This document shows, one piece after another, positions 1 to 11,600 of a DNA stretch of 64,000 bases (positions are counted from its first letter, which is position 1; every line of letters starts with the position of its first letter). The position numbers and the translations under genes were made by a program. This DNA is from Microglena sp. YARC (Eukaryota > Chlorophyta > Chlorophyceae > Chlamydomonadales > Chlamydomonadaceae): positions 43,750,906 to 43,814,905 of the forward strand of contig CM039464.1 of the NCBI GenBank assembly GCA_022414725.1, given 5' to 3'. A model generated the notes under the pieces. It was given only the letters and a program-made list of their open reading frames with translations, made no database searches and was not told the DNA's origin.

Positions 1-1363
1 CGTACGAGCGGCAGTTGTGCGGGGGAACTCTCGCGCGCAACGCGTTTCTAATTCTGGTACAGTGCGCTGTAAGTTCGCCACACAGCACGATATATCGTAT
101 GTAACCGTAGCGTCAAGAAAGACTGCGCATGTAACAATATCCTGCGCCTGCGTATGTAACAATACCCTTTCGATTCCTTCATATCGTACGATAAACACGA
201 TGACTGGAAATATCTTGCGATGTCAGTTCACGTTATCGTAATATAATGAAACCTACTGTTTGGATCAAACCTGGCATTGTACCGTTTGAAGTTTTACATA
301 CGGAACATTTTATTAGCGGTACATTGTCAATTTGTCAGAGACAGGCCATTGTTGTCCAGACATTATGGCACTGCTCGAAGTACTGAATGCCGATGTTACT
401 GCAGATGACGGCAAGCAGCCTTAACAGGCTGCAGCCATGCATGTAGGGTATGTAACCAAGGTAAAGTATTCTGAGGCTGAGCAGGCCCGAGCGAGCCAAC
501 ACCTGAGTGGGCGAATTATAGGCTTGTAGAAACCGCTACTTGGTCGGCCCTGGCCGAGTAATGTATCGCTACCAACAACCATAGTTCCTTGGGTGTTTTT
601 CTGTATGGTTGTTTACACGGGAGTATGGGATCTGTCGCATGAGCAGTTATGTCTGCCACATGCCCGGCAATATCTCCAGACCCAGCAGTACAGCAGTTTG
701 TGCAGACGCAGTAAATAAGCAGTACGTCTTGTTACGAGGCAGGATGTTGAGGAGGCCAGCCCGTTTGCTTTCACTGGAGCCAACCACCAATAAGGAGGGA
801 GGGGGGGGGGCAGGGGGTAGGACAATGGCCTTCCTGAGATTGGCTGGCCATACCGGAGCTCTGTTTTCCCCCTTCCGACCCACTTTTCAGGCCATTTTGT
901 AATACCGCACTTTTTTTCTTTTTTCTTCAAAAACCTCCGGTTTTGACAGCACTTGGGGTTTTTACCTTCCGGTTTTTCCCCCCCACTTTCAGGCAACAGT
1001 TTGGGGGCATTTTTACAAAAAAAAACGAAGTTGACAGTTGTAATACATATGAGGCATGAAGATCACTAAAATCAGCAACTTGGAGCCTTGGGTTGGTTGC
1101 GAACCCTGTAACTATCCATTTATAGCCAAACTATAAAATGTGCCTGACCACAGGCCCAATTTATATTTAGCAAAGCTACTTCACCACCTTAATTTAACTT
1201 AACTGGCAAGCCACATTGCAGTCAACTTTCATAAAGCAGAGCTGAAAAACCTGGTCATGTAAATGTCACCAGCTTGGGAATAGATCTGGCATTCACAACA
1301 GAAGTTTATTTATTTGGACAAAATAATTCCTACACAGCTACTACTTGGAATAAGCTGCAGCAT
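1..1363. other. Intergenic sequence, no gene supported
   Basis: I see no credible exon here. The stretch at 715-800 is a copy of a dispersed repeat recognised by the core agcccgtttgctttcactgg, which also occurs at about 12.7, 12.9, 13.1, 46.1 and 58.2 kb. The short ORFs on both strands around 610-1000 overlap that repeat and a poly-G/poly-C run and show no domain or biased composition expected of a protein. Sequence between 1,000 and 1,363 may be the 3' flank of the minus-strand gene that ends at 1,364. Confidence 0.5.
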
Positions 1364-1591
1364 CTACAGTCCCTCAAGGAAAGGGTCCACTTCGTTGTCA
1401 TTCATCAGGGGAGGCATGCCAGCAATGACCTCATCGTCATCGGAGACGGGGTCCCTATCAGACTCATCACTCTCACTGCTGAGCTCACTCATCTCATCAT
1501 CATCGTCCTCATCTACACCAGACTCCGCCTCAGAGTTAGTCACAAACTCGTCGTCGTACTCCTCCTCGTCGAAGGCGGCAGGGTCATCAAA
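1364..1591 (-). CDS. C-terminal exon of an unidentified protein with an acidic tail (partial)
   Basis: Read on the minus strand, this is an uninterrupted reading frame of at least 75 codons ending in TAG at 1366-1364. It encodes a strongly acidic tail, beginning around FDDPAAFDEEEYDDEF and ending NDNEVDPFLEGL, with Asp/Glu clusters separated by Ser. Such tails are common on nuclear or chromatin proteins, but that is only an analogy. The frame has no Met at its 5' side, as expected for a last exon. The 5' boundary is unresolved: a CTAAC-plus-pyrimidine stretch lies just upstream (about 1,598-1,618), yet the first AG is inside the acidic run, near 1,565-1,571. A caution: the plus strand carries a perfect donor-like AAG|GTAAGT at about 1,610, with a Ser-rich frame before it, so a plus-strand exon cannot be excluded. 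Gene identity unknown. Confidence 0.45.
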   Translation of the reverse strand, partial: FDDPAAFDEEEYDDEFVTNSEAESGVDEDDDDEMSELSSESDESDRDPVSDDDEVIAGMPPLMNDNEVDPFLEGL

Positions 1592-1689
1592 CGAAGGAAG
1601 GAAGCAAGAAGGTAAGTTAGGTTATTGACAGTGAGTTTCAGGTATTTCATGACGTTGCATTGTTGACTGAGTCTGGAACTATTACTACA

Positions 1690-2075
1690 TGCTAGTCTCT
1701 GCGAATTTCAACTAGCAGCAAAGGGTCAAGTGGCTGGCAATGCAGATGGGCTGCCACTGTTACACATGTGGATGCAAAGTTGTAGAACCAGATCTGGAGT
1801 TCGTAAGGCAGTAGGGGACTGTGAATTTCAACTAGCAGCAGGGGGTCAAGTGGCTGGCAATGCAGATGGGCTGCCACTGTTACACATGTGGATGCAAAGT
1901 TGTAGAACCTGATCTGGAGTTCGTAAGGCAGTGGGGGACTGTGAATTTCAACTAGCATCAGGGGGTCAAGTGGCCGGCAATGCAGATGGGCTGCCACTGT
2001 TACACAAGTGGATGCAAAGTTGTAGAACAAGATCTGGAGTTTGTAAGGCAGCAGGGGTCAAGTGGCCGGCAATGC
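1690..2075. repeat. 120-bp tandem repeat, about 3.3 units
   Basis: Units share the core caatgcagatgggctgccac and differ at few positions. Because the unit length is a multiple of three, frames stay open on both strands for several units (a 40-residue repeat on each strand). That is a by-product of the period, not proof of coding. By analogy with the rest of the window, it may be amplified exon-flank sequence of the minus-strand gene ending at 1,364, but I could not find the parent exon. Confidence 0.8.
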
Positions 2076-4117
2076 AGTTGGGGTTGGCGAATGCACGCGA
2101 CCGTACTAGGCTACATGACTTACAGCTCAGAAGTGTTCGTTGACCACCCTTGGAACGAGTTGAGTCCATGACGATCAGGCGCCAAGAGCAATAACGCCCT
2201 GCAGTTCCTTGCGCTCAGAAGTCCGCTCAGAAGTCCGCGAGGGCAGCAGCAGAAGGGGGAGGGGGAGGAGGAGGGGGAGGGGGAGGAGGAGGAGGAGGGG
2301 GAGGAGGAGGAGGACGTCTGATGCGATGAGATCTCGCTTCAACAAATGCGACGAGCCAGTCAAAGACTCAAGGATCAAGGCCGAGGAGAAGCTGCTGCAA
2401 GAGGCTGCAGCCGGGTAACGACACCATCAAGTAGCTTCAACAAACGTGAGGTTCCAGAGAAGCTCGAGTGCGAAATGGGGTGTGCAGGCTATTAAATACT
2501 CACGGGTTCAGTTCAAATTTCTGTGGCGAATGAGCCCTAACAGGGCAAGTTTAAAGGGAGGGAAGAGCTTTCATCTTTCTCTTCCATAAGGGCAGGTGTT
2601 GGGAAGGTCAAGGAAGACGAAGTTTCAACTGTCCAGAAACTCATGGGCACCACTCACCATGAAAGCTACACAGCTACTCAGCTACAAAGCTGAGTCGGAT
2701 ACCGGAAACCCTGGTCGAATTTCGGTCGGTCTGACCGGAACTCGCCCTCAGAATTGGTCGGTGCATACCGGAACGGACTCCCGAGAAAGTTCCGGGCAAA
2801 CCGACATTGGGGATTTTGGGCTCCGGTATACCGACCATAAAATAGCCAATACCGGAATACCGATCGGTATGTTCTATCATTCCCCTGGGGGAGGGGTTTG
2901 GGGCCTGTTCCATTTGTCTTCTGCACGCGACAATGGACTGAATGGACACAGTGGCATGGGTGTGAAGGTTGGTGCAGAGCTTGAGGGCGGCTACTTTGGA
3001 GATGCCTAAGCGGGTGAGGCTGGGAAGTGCATTGATGGATATGGTCCCTGTGGTACCCAATGTAACAACTGAGTATACCGTATATCAATTATACCTGAAC
3101 AGGATCTGTCCTTCAGCTGGTACACTCTTCTGTTTATATTCAATATACCGTATATCTTTACACCGACCTTTCAGAGCCTGTGATAGGGTCTTGTACCGAT
3201 TCCCCTTTTCAGAGTATTTAACCCAGTGGTTGGTGTCAGAGCAGTAGCCGGCTTCAACTACCATATATGGATGGGGATTTTTATATAGGATGCAGATACT
3301 GCAGACTCAAACTCATTTACAGAGGAGAAGATAGCAATAGGCGCCGTAGCGCAGTCTAAGAAGGAGATGGCAGCAGTACAACTAGTTCTGCAACAGTAGT
3401 GCACGCAGCCACAGGAGGCGTCACCACTGTGCCGCAAGCGGTACACAGTCCAGTCGGGACTCAATGCCACTCAAGGTACGACCTATAAGTCGTACTATAA
3501 CAGGGGGACATGAGATGGGATTGGGACATGTTTGTTGAGCCAGGGTCAAGAGGAGGTCTGGTCTGAGTTTGTCCCAGGTGGTTTGGGCCATGTTAGGGGG
3601 TTTCATAGGCGCAGTATATATAGGTATGATCAGGAGAAGAACAAAATCTCCCCCCCCCCCTTGCGCCTAAAACACCTGCCCCCACCCCCATTTGTTTAGA
3701 AATACCCAACTCAAATTATATATGGATAATGGGTTTGAACTGCTCACATATTTAGCTTCTTTTGGCGGAGCCCCCCCTTCTGGGGGGCGGGAGCCCCCAG
3801 TGTTACCCATTTGTCCGTCCGTCCATCCATCCATCCATCCATCCATCCGTCTGACCGTGATGAAGCCCGACACGTCAGCCAACGGTCTCGTAACTGACTC
3901 GCTTCCGTTGCCCCCTGTCGCTCCCTCGCGATCACTCTCCGCCAATTTTTAGCGTCGCAGGCGACGCTGCATCAAACTTGTCTGGTCTGTAACTGTGCCT
4001 ATTAAAAGTGGATATATATTTTTGAGATGGAGTGTTTGTGGGTGGGTGGGTGGGTGGGTGTAATCAAACAGGTTTCGCTGCTATATGCAACTCCTCCAAC
4101 ATGAAATTCCCTTGGTC
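2076..4117. other. Intergenic region with simple repeats; no gene supported
   Basis: A GGA-rich tract at 2,245-2,315 generates an Arg/Gly-rich plus-strand frame that ends at 2,418; it reads plausibly after the tract but has no recognisable domain. 3,820-3,850 is (CATC)n. 4,038-4,062 is (GGGT)n. A dispersed repeat occupies about 3,752-3,975 and is listed separately. The rest shows nothing I can assign. Confidence 0.4.
3752..3975. mobile_element. Dispersed GC-rich repeat, copy 1 (unclassified insertion)
   Basis: Shares nearly all of its length with 36,018-36,213: ttttggcggagcccccc, a gggcgggagccccc block, tacccatttgtccgt, then gacacgtcagccaacggtc, and a 3' hairpin gcgtcgc/gcgacgc followed by tgcat. 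A shorter inverted relative of the first block is at about 25,625-25,675. The second copy sits next to an unoccupied version of its target, which shows that it is an insertion and not simply a duplicated region. Confidence 0.65.
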
Positions 4118-5588
4118 TTACCATGACCTCCGATTATCCCCTCCAGACTCCACCCGAACCAGCCCCCCCACCCCTAACCTGCGCCGACTCAGGCGAATGA
4201 CCATAGCAGTAATATTGTCGGCAGAGCCCTGATGGTATGCCGCATTCACTAGTGCCGCGGCAGCCTGGGTTACATTGCTCCCTCTGGACAGCTGCTCATT
4301 GACTATGGCACAGCCTGCCGCATCTTCTATGATGTCAGTAACGCCATCAGACACGAGGTAGATGAAGGCGTCCAGCTCCGGGTTTAGCTGGCGGGCTTTC
4401 ACGTAGGGGTCTGCAATCACGTAGGGCTGGAGGGTCTTATCGCCGAAGGCGCGCGAGACGGCCAAGCAACCCTGGACGCGGCCCCACAACACACAGCCGC
4501 CAGCGGCCGTCACGCGCTGAATTTCTGACGGCGCCACGTGCGCCACTGGCTTGTGGTCTTGCGACAAGCGGATTGCCCGCCTGGCCCCGGGGTAGCCAGT
4601 GTACAGGACGGCCCGGCAGTCCCCAGCATTGGCCACGAACAAGGTCATCTGACCGGCCGACTTGGTGATCAGGCAAGAGATGGAGCATGAGCCTGTAGGG
4701 TGGAAATAAGTTGGACACAAGATCAGTATGTGGTGGTAGGGGTGGGGGTGGTGATGATGGTGATAGTGGTGATAATGCAATATTCAGCCCTGGGATAGAC
4801 ACCACTTGCTGCTGCTTGTATTGCAGGTATGTGATGGTGCTGTGGTGATGATGTTGGCAACGAACAAGGTCATCTGGTCAGCCGACTTGGTGATCAGGCA
4901 AGAGATAGAGCAGGAGCCTGTAGGGTGGAAATAAGTTGGACACAAGATCAGTACGTGGTGGTGGTGGTGGTGACAATAGTGATGACGATGCAATATGGAC
5001 AGGAGTTCAGTTTGTGACGGTGACAGGTGGTGGGGGTGATGGTGATAGTGATGATGATGCAATATTCAGCCCTTGGATAGACACCACTTGCTGCTTCTTG
5101 CTCTGCAGGTTTATGATGGTGCTGTGGTGGTGATGATGGCCACGGACAAGGTCATCTGGTCAGCCGACTAGGTGATCAGGCGAGAGATTGAGCAGAAATC
5201 TGCTGGGTAGAAACAGGTTGGGCAGAGTGAGGAGGGCAAGAGTTCAGTGTGAGGTGGGTACAAGTGCATGGATGAATGCAAAGTGAGGCAAAGGTCTAGG
5301 GTGGGGTGGGAACATGTGCATGGCTGTCATGTGAGGTTAGGGTGCATTCAGTTGGTGGTGCGTACTGGTGCATTGTTGTCATGTGAGGTTAGAGTGCATT
5401 CAGTTGGTGGCGGGTACTGGTGCATTGTTGTCATGTGAGGTCGACAAACACAAGTATACAAAAAAATCAGGACATGCAAGCACAACTCACCACCTCCACC
5501 TCCACCATCATAATTCATATCACCACCACCACCACCTCCACCATCATAATTCATATCACCACCACCACCTCCACCACCACCATGAGGT

Positions 5589-5619
<31 letters not shown>

Positions 5620-8600
5620 GATGATAATGGTGATCATAAAAACAAGAACGCCATTGGACGCAACACCGAAGTGCAAACTTCTGAGAATCTCAACAGGTTG
5701 CGTGGGATGGACGAGATCATCTCATTTGCAAGCTTACTAGACAAAAACACCAATACAGTAATTCGCTGTACTTCATGCCCAAGGCACTCGCCTGCCTGTC
5801 CATGTCAACAACACCTGTACTTCATTGTCCTTCATGGTACCAAATGCACAGGCATACCTGCTTCGGATGCACTCGCTAGCCTGTCCATGTCAATGACAGC
5901 AGTACTTCATTGTCCTTCATGGCCATTCATGCACAGGCATACCTGCTTCGGATGCACTCGCCAGCCTGCCCATATCAAAAGCACCAGTACTTCATTGTAC
6001 TTCATGCACACGCATACCTGCTTCGGATGCACTCGCCAGCCTGTCCATGTCAGCATTGGTTCTCACATAAGCTGCTGACATAGCGTTGTGAATGGCTTTG
6101 ACGGGGGGCCCTGCGCCGTTTGCATCCGCAATATTCACACCTGGAATAGCCGCCACATGCTGCTGCTTGTTCTGCAGGTATGTGATGGTGATGTTGGTGT
6201 TGATGGTGGCGGTGGTGGTGGTGATGTTGATGGTGGTGGTGGTGATGTTGATGGTAACGGTGGTGGTGATATTGATGGTATGCATTCTGCAGGTATGTGA
6301 TGGTGGTGGTGGTGATGGTGGCGAGGGTAATGTTGGTGATGCAATATTAGGCCCAGGAATAGGTACAAGTTGCTGTTACTTGTTTTGCAGGCATGTGATG
6401 GTGGTGGTCTTTCCTTTCGCTGATCCTTGTGATCAATTCTTCTCCCTTTCCTTTCGCTGATCCTTGTGATCAATTCTTTTCTCTTTCCTTTCGCCACTTT
6501 CAACTGTTTATATCTCGTCTCGAGAAAGTTTTCAACTTAGATTCTAGTCCATAGACCCCTCTGCCTGGAAAGAAGCTTTACCCCCCCCCCACCCCTTTCA
6601 CCCCCTAAACCAACTTCAAGTTCAGAATACCTGCAGCAGCATCCTATGCAACTCCTAGGACACACTGTTTTGTTTTGGCCGACACTTTTTATGTGTGGCC
6701 GACACTGTTTTTCTTTTTTGGCCGACACTGTTTTTCTTATTTGGCCGACACTGTTTTTCTTATTTGGCCGACACTGTTTTTCTTTTTTGACCTACACCCG
6801 CCGACACTATTTTCTTTTGGCCGATACTGTTTTTCTTTTTTAGCCGACACTATTTTTTTTTTGGGCTACGCGTAGCAGCTTCTACGCAGCTCTCTTTCCC
6901 TGCCCTTAGGCCAAACCAGAAGCTAACCAGTGTGTCTGCAAACCGGCATGACAGGCATTCCAATACAGCCGAAGCTTTGGGCTTGACCCAGCGGCTGGCT
7001 GATTTGAAATGCCGGTCTTTGAAATAAATTCTCAGAGCACCTCAACGCCTCGGCTTACCTACAGCAAAACCCTCTGCAACTCCTTGGACACTTGGCCCCC
7101 CCCATGGCCCTCATACAGACCGGCCAAGAAGGCCCGAGAAATACCATATTTGCATGATGACATTTAGAATATGTTCCTGGAACTCGTCTAGACCTCTGCT
7201 TGTCCGTAGGTTCCCTGGACTTGCCAAGGCCTCTGCTCACCTACAGTAGTACCCTCTGCACCTCCTTGGACATCGTAGTCGGTCTTGCTCGTGGCCGTCA
7301 TAGACACTGGCCAAGAAGGCCTAAGAAATATCATATTTGCATTATCACATTTGAAATATGTTCCCTGAAGACGTCAAGACCTCTGCTCACGTACAGCAGC
7401 ACACTCTGAACCTCCTTGGATATAGTAGTCGGTCTTCCCTGTGGCCTTTATGTACACCGGCCAAGGAGGCCTATGTAATATCGTATTTGACGTACCATAC
7501 CGGTATTTGAAACAAATTCCCTAACCACCTCAACGCCTTGGCTCACCTGCAGCAATACCCTCTGAAACTCCTTGGATATTGTAGCCGGTCTTCCCCGAGG
7601 CCATCAAAGACACTGGCCAAGGAGGCCTAACACATATTGTATTTGACATACCATACCGGTATTTGAAACAAATTCCCTGGGCACCTCAACGCTCACAGCA
7701 GTACCCTCTGCACCTCCTTGGACATCGTAGTCGGTCTTCCTCGTGGCCATCAAAGACACTGGCCAAGGAGGCCTAATACGTCTTGTATTTGACTTACCAT
7801 ACCGGTATTTGAAACAAATTCCCTGGGCACCTCAACGCTCACAGCAGTACCCTCTGCACCTCCTTGGACATCGTAGCCGGTCTTCCTCGTGGCCATCAAA
7901 GACACTGGCCAAGGAGGCCTAATACGTCTTGTATTTGACTTACCATACCGGTATTTGAAACAAATCCCTGAACTCGTCAAGGCCTCTGCTCACCTACAGC
8001 AGCACCCTCTGCACCTCCTTGGATATTGTAGTCGGTCTTCCATGTGGCCGTCATAGACACCGCCAAGGAGGCCTGATAAATGTCATATTTCAGGGTCTTG
8101 ACGAGCTCAAAATAAGAAATACCATCTCGGTATTTGAAACAAATTCCCGTAAGACGTCAAGGCCTCTGCTCACCTGCAGCAACACCCTCTGTAACTCCTT
8201 GGACACTTGGTCCCCCCCATGGCCGTCATAGACACCGGCCAAGAAGGTGGTCCCTGTCTTGAGCACCGCCACTGTGTCCTCCTGGTAATCTCTCAGCCCT
8301 TGAATGGAGTGGTGACCATACCTGAGAGCAAGATTGGAGCATGTGTCTATTGACATGAATACCTGGGATGTGCTGGTGTTGGTGCTGGTGTTGGTGCTGG
8401 TGTTGGTGCTGTTGGTAGTGTTGACCCTCTGACCATACCTGGGAGCAAGATTGGAGCATGTGTCTTTTTGATAAGAATGGAGTGGTGACCATTACTGAGA
8501 GCAAAAATGGAGCATGTATCTATTGACATGAATACCTGGGTGGTGCTGGTGCTGGTGTTGGTGCTGGTGTTGTTGTTGTTGTTGTTGGTGGTGCTGTTGT

Positions 8601-11600
8601 TGTTGTTGTTGTTGGTGGTGGTGGTGTACTTGGTGTTGACCCTCTGACCAGACCTGAGAGCAAGATTGGAGCATGTGTCTTTTTGATAAGAATGGAGTGG
8701 TGACCATAACACACCTACGAGAAATCACAATTAAATTGGATCAAGCATCTATTGATAAGAATGGAGTGGTGACCATAGCACACCCAAGAGGAACTAAAAT
8801 TATAATTTAATTGGATCAAGCATATTTTGATAAGAATGGAGTGGTGAGCATAACACACCTAAGTGCTATTAAAGTTCACATTAAATTGGATCAAGCATAC
8901 TTGGATAATAATGGAGATGTGACGCAATAGATTATGATCTTAGTGCTCTTATAAATTCAACAACGATTACTGTACTCACGTTATGGTCAGATCGTGCACT
9001 TGGTGCTCTTCTAAACTCAACAATGATAACCGTACTCATGTTATGGTCGGATCATGATACTGGTGCTCTTATAAACTCAACAACAATTACCCTACTCATG
9101 TTATGGTCAGATCGTGCACTTGGTGCTCTTCTAAACTCAACAATAATAACCGTACTCACCTTATGGTCAGATCTCGGTGCTTTTGTGTGTGCCCTAAATG
9201 GCCCTAAAAAGCTATAAAAAGCGAGAATAGAAATGATGTCCCTGGAGGAGGCCTACAACAATAAAGCTAGAAAAATCCCACTTTCAGATTTGAAACAGAA
9301 ATCCCTGGATGACCATACTCCCATTATGGTCAGATCGTGATCTTAGTACTCTTTTGTGTGCCCTACATGGTCATAAAAAGCCATAAAAAGCTATGGAAAC
9401 AATGTCCCTGGAGGAGGCCTACGACAATAAAGCTAGAAAAATCCCACTTTCAGATTTGAAACAAAAATCCCTGGATTACTGTACTCCCGTTATGGTCAGA
9501 TAATGATCTTAGTGCTTTTTGTGTGCCCTAAATGGCCCTTAAAAGCCATGAAAAGCTATAGAAACGATGTCCCTGGAGGAGGCCTACATCAATTAGGCTA
9601 GAAAAATCCCACTTTCAGATTTGAAACAAAAATCCCTGGATGACCGTACTCACGTAATGTTGAGATCGTGCACTTGGTGCTCTTATAAACTCAACAACGA
9701 TTACCCTGCTCACGTAGTGGCCAGATCGTGCAATTGGTGATCTAATAAACTCAACCCCAACCCAAATCCCAACCCACCCCCAAAATCCCTGGATGACTGT
9801 ACTCACGTAATGGTGAGATCGTGCACCTGGCGTTCCTGCTCTGTTGGTGTTGGCGGACCGACCCTTGTCCTAAAAAAATAAGGCTAGAAAAAACCCACTT
9901 TCAGATTTGAAACAAAAATCCCCGGATTACTGTACTCACGTAATGGTGATATCGTGCACTTGATGTTCCTGCTCTGTTGGTGTTGGCGGACCGACCCTTG
10001 TCCTCATGGAACCCGTGGTAGCAGCTGCTGTTGATGCCATGGAACCATTTCCACCATTTCCACTTATTGTCCTCGTAGCTGCCGGCCGACTGTTGACGCT
10101 CTCCCCTCTCCTGCCTGCACCTGCTGGGGTTGGGTTGGGTTGGGTTGGGTTGACGCTCTCCCCTCTCTTGCCTGTGCCTGCTGGGGTTTGGTTTGGTTTG
10201 GTTGGGTTGACGCTCTCCCCTCTCCTGCATGTACCTGCTGGCGTGTGTGTTTGTGTGTGTGTGTGTGGTGTGTGTGTGGGGGGAAATGAAACCACAAGCT
10301 GTCCCCCTTGTACACGAGCAGGGAGCTGTGCAATGTAGAAGGCGTGTGTGTGTGTGTTGCGTGTCTGGTGTGTGTGTGTGGTGTGTGTTTGGTGTGTGTT
10401 TGGTGTGTGTGTGTGTCTGGGGGGGAGGGGGGGAGATGTAATCCTGCCTGTACCTGCTGGGGTTAGTGAATGGTTGGACGAATACATGGACGGGCGGACA
10501 GATGGATGGATACATGGATATGTGTATGGATGGATGGATGTATGTATGGGTGTATGTATGTATGGGTGTATGTATGGATGGGTGTATGTATGGATGGGTG
10601 TATGGATGTATGGATGGGTATATGGATGTATGGATGGGTGTATGAATGTATGGATGGGTGTATGTATGGATGGGTGTATGTATGAATGGGTGTATGGATG
10701 GATGGGTGTATGAATGGATGGGTGTATGGATGGATGGGTGTATGGATGGGTGTATGGATGGATGGGTGTATGAATGGATGGGTGTAAGGATGGATGGGTG
10801 TATGGATGGATGGGTGTATGGATGGATGGGTGTATGGATGGATGGGTGTATGGATGGATGGGAGTATGGATGGATGGGTGTATCGATGGATGGGTGTATC
10901 GATGGATGGGTGGATGTATGGATACATAAGATATATGGATACTTGGGTGTATATATGGATGGATGGGTATGCGGATGTATGTATGGATAGATGGATGGAT
11001 ATATGGATGCACACATATGTGAATGCGCGGGTGCGTGCATGCTACGTTGGTTCACACCAGACACCTACCTATGGTAGCCGTATAAACAAAAAAGACACAG
11101 ATGGATGCACACATATGTGAATGCGTGGGTGGGTGCATGCTTTGTCGGTTCACATGACATCTACCTATGGCAGCCATAAATAAATAAATAAATACATAAA
11201 TAAGGAGGATGCCAGGAGCCATAGAAAGTCCGGCACGGCCCATGTTGGGGTACCGGGCAGTAGCTTCCATTAGAGGATCACGTGATCTATCAATACCCCT
11301 GGGTCTGGCGACATTCTAGGCACCTTCTCGCCCCCCTCCCACCCCCCTTCTCCCCCCAACCGGCCCCTTGCCAACTTTTTTCTAACTTTTTTCTGACTAC
11401 TCCATTTCATCACTGGAGAAGCTTAACGACTTCGACTTGATGCAAGCGTGCTACTTCCATAGTTTACAGACACCTGCTCTGTAATTCAAGTTCAATTTCG
11501 AGTTCAAGTTCAAAACCTTGCTGTACCGGTGATCTGCTGCTTATCCTGGTCTGAGTTTGGCATGGATGTATCAATAAGCACTGCACAGTCGAATGCGACC

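Noticed and set aside
9901..11064. 387- and 358-codon minus-strand ORFs rich in Ile, His, Pro and Ser
   Set aside because: They run through the TGTATGGATGGATGGG array. Only the last part (10120-9940) is a real PP2C exon.
11330..11400. Poly-C and ttttttctaacttttttctgac as a transposon end or transcription terminator
   Set aside because: Low-complexity sequence without a mate or duplicated flank; nothing to support a specific call.
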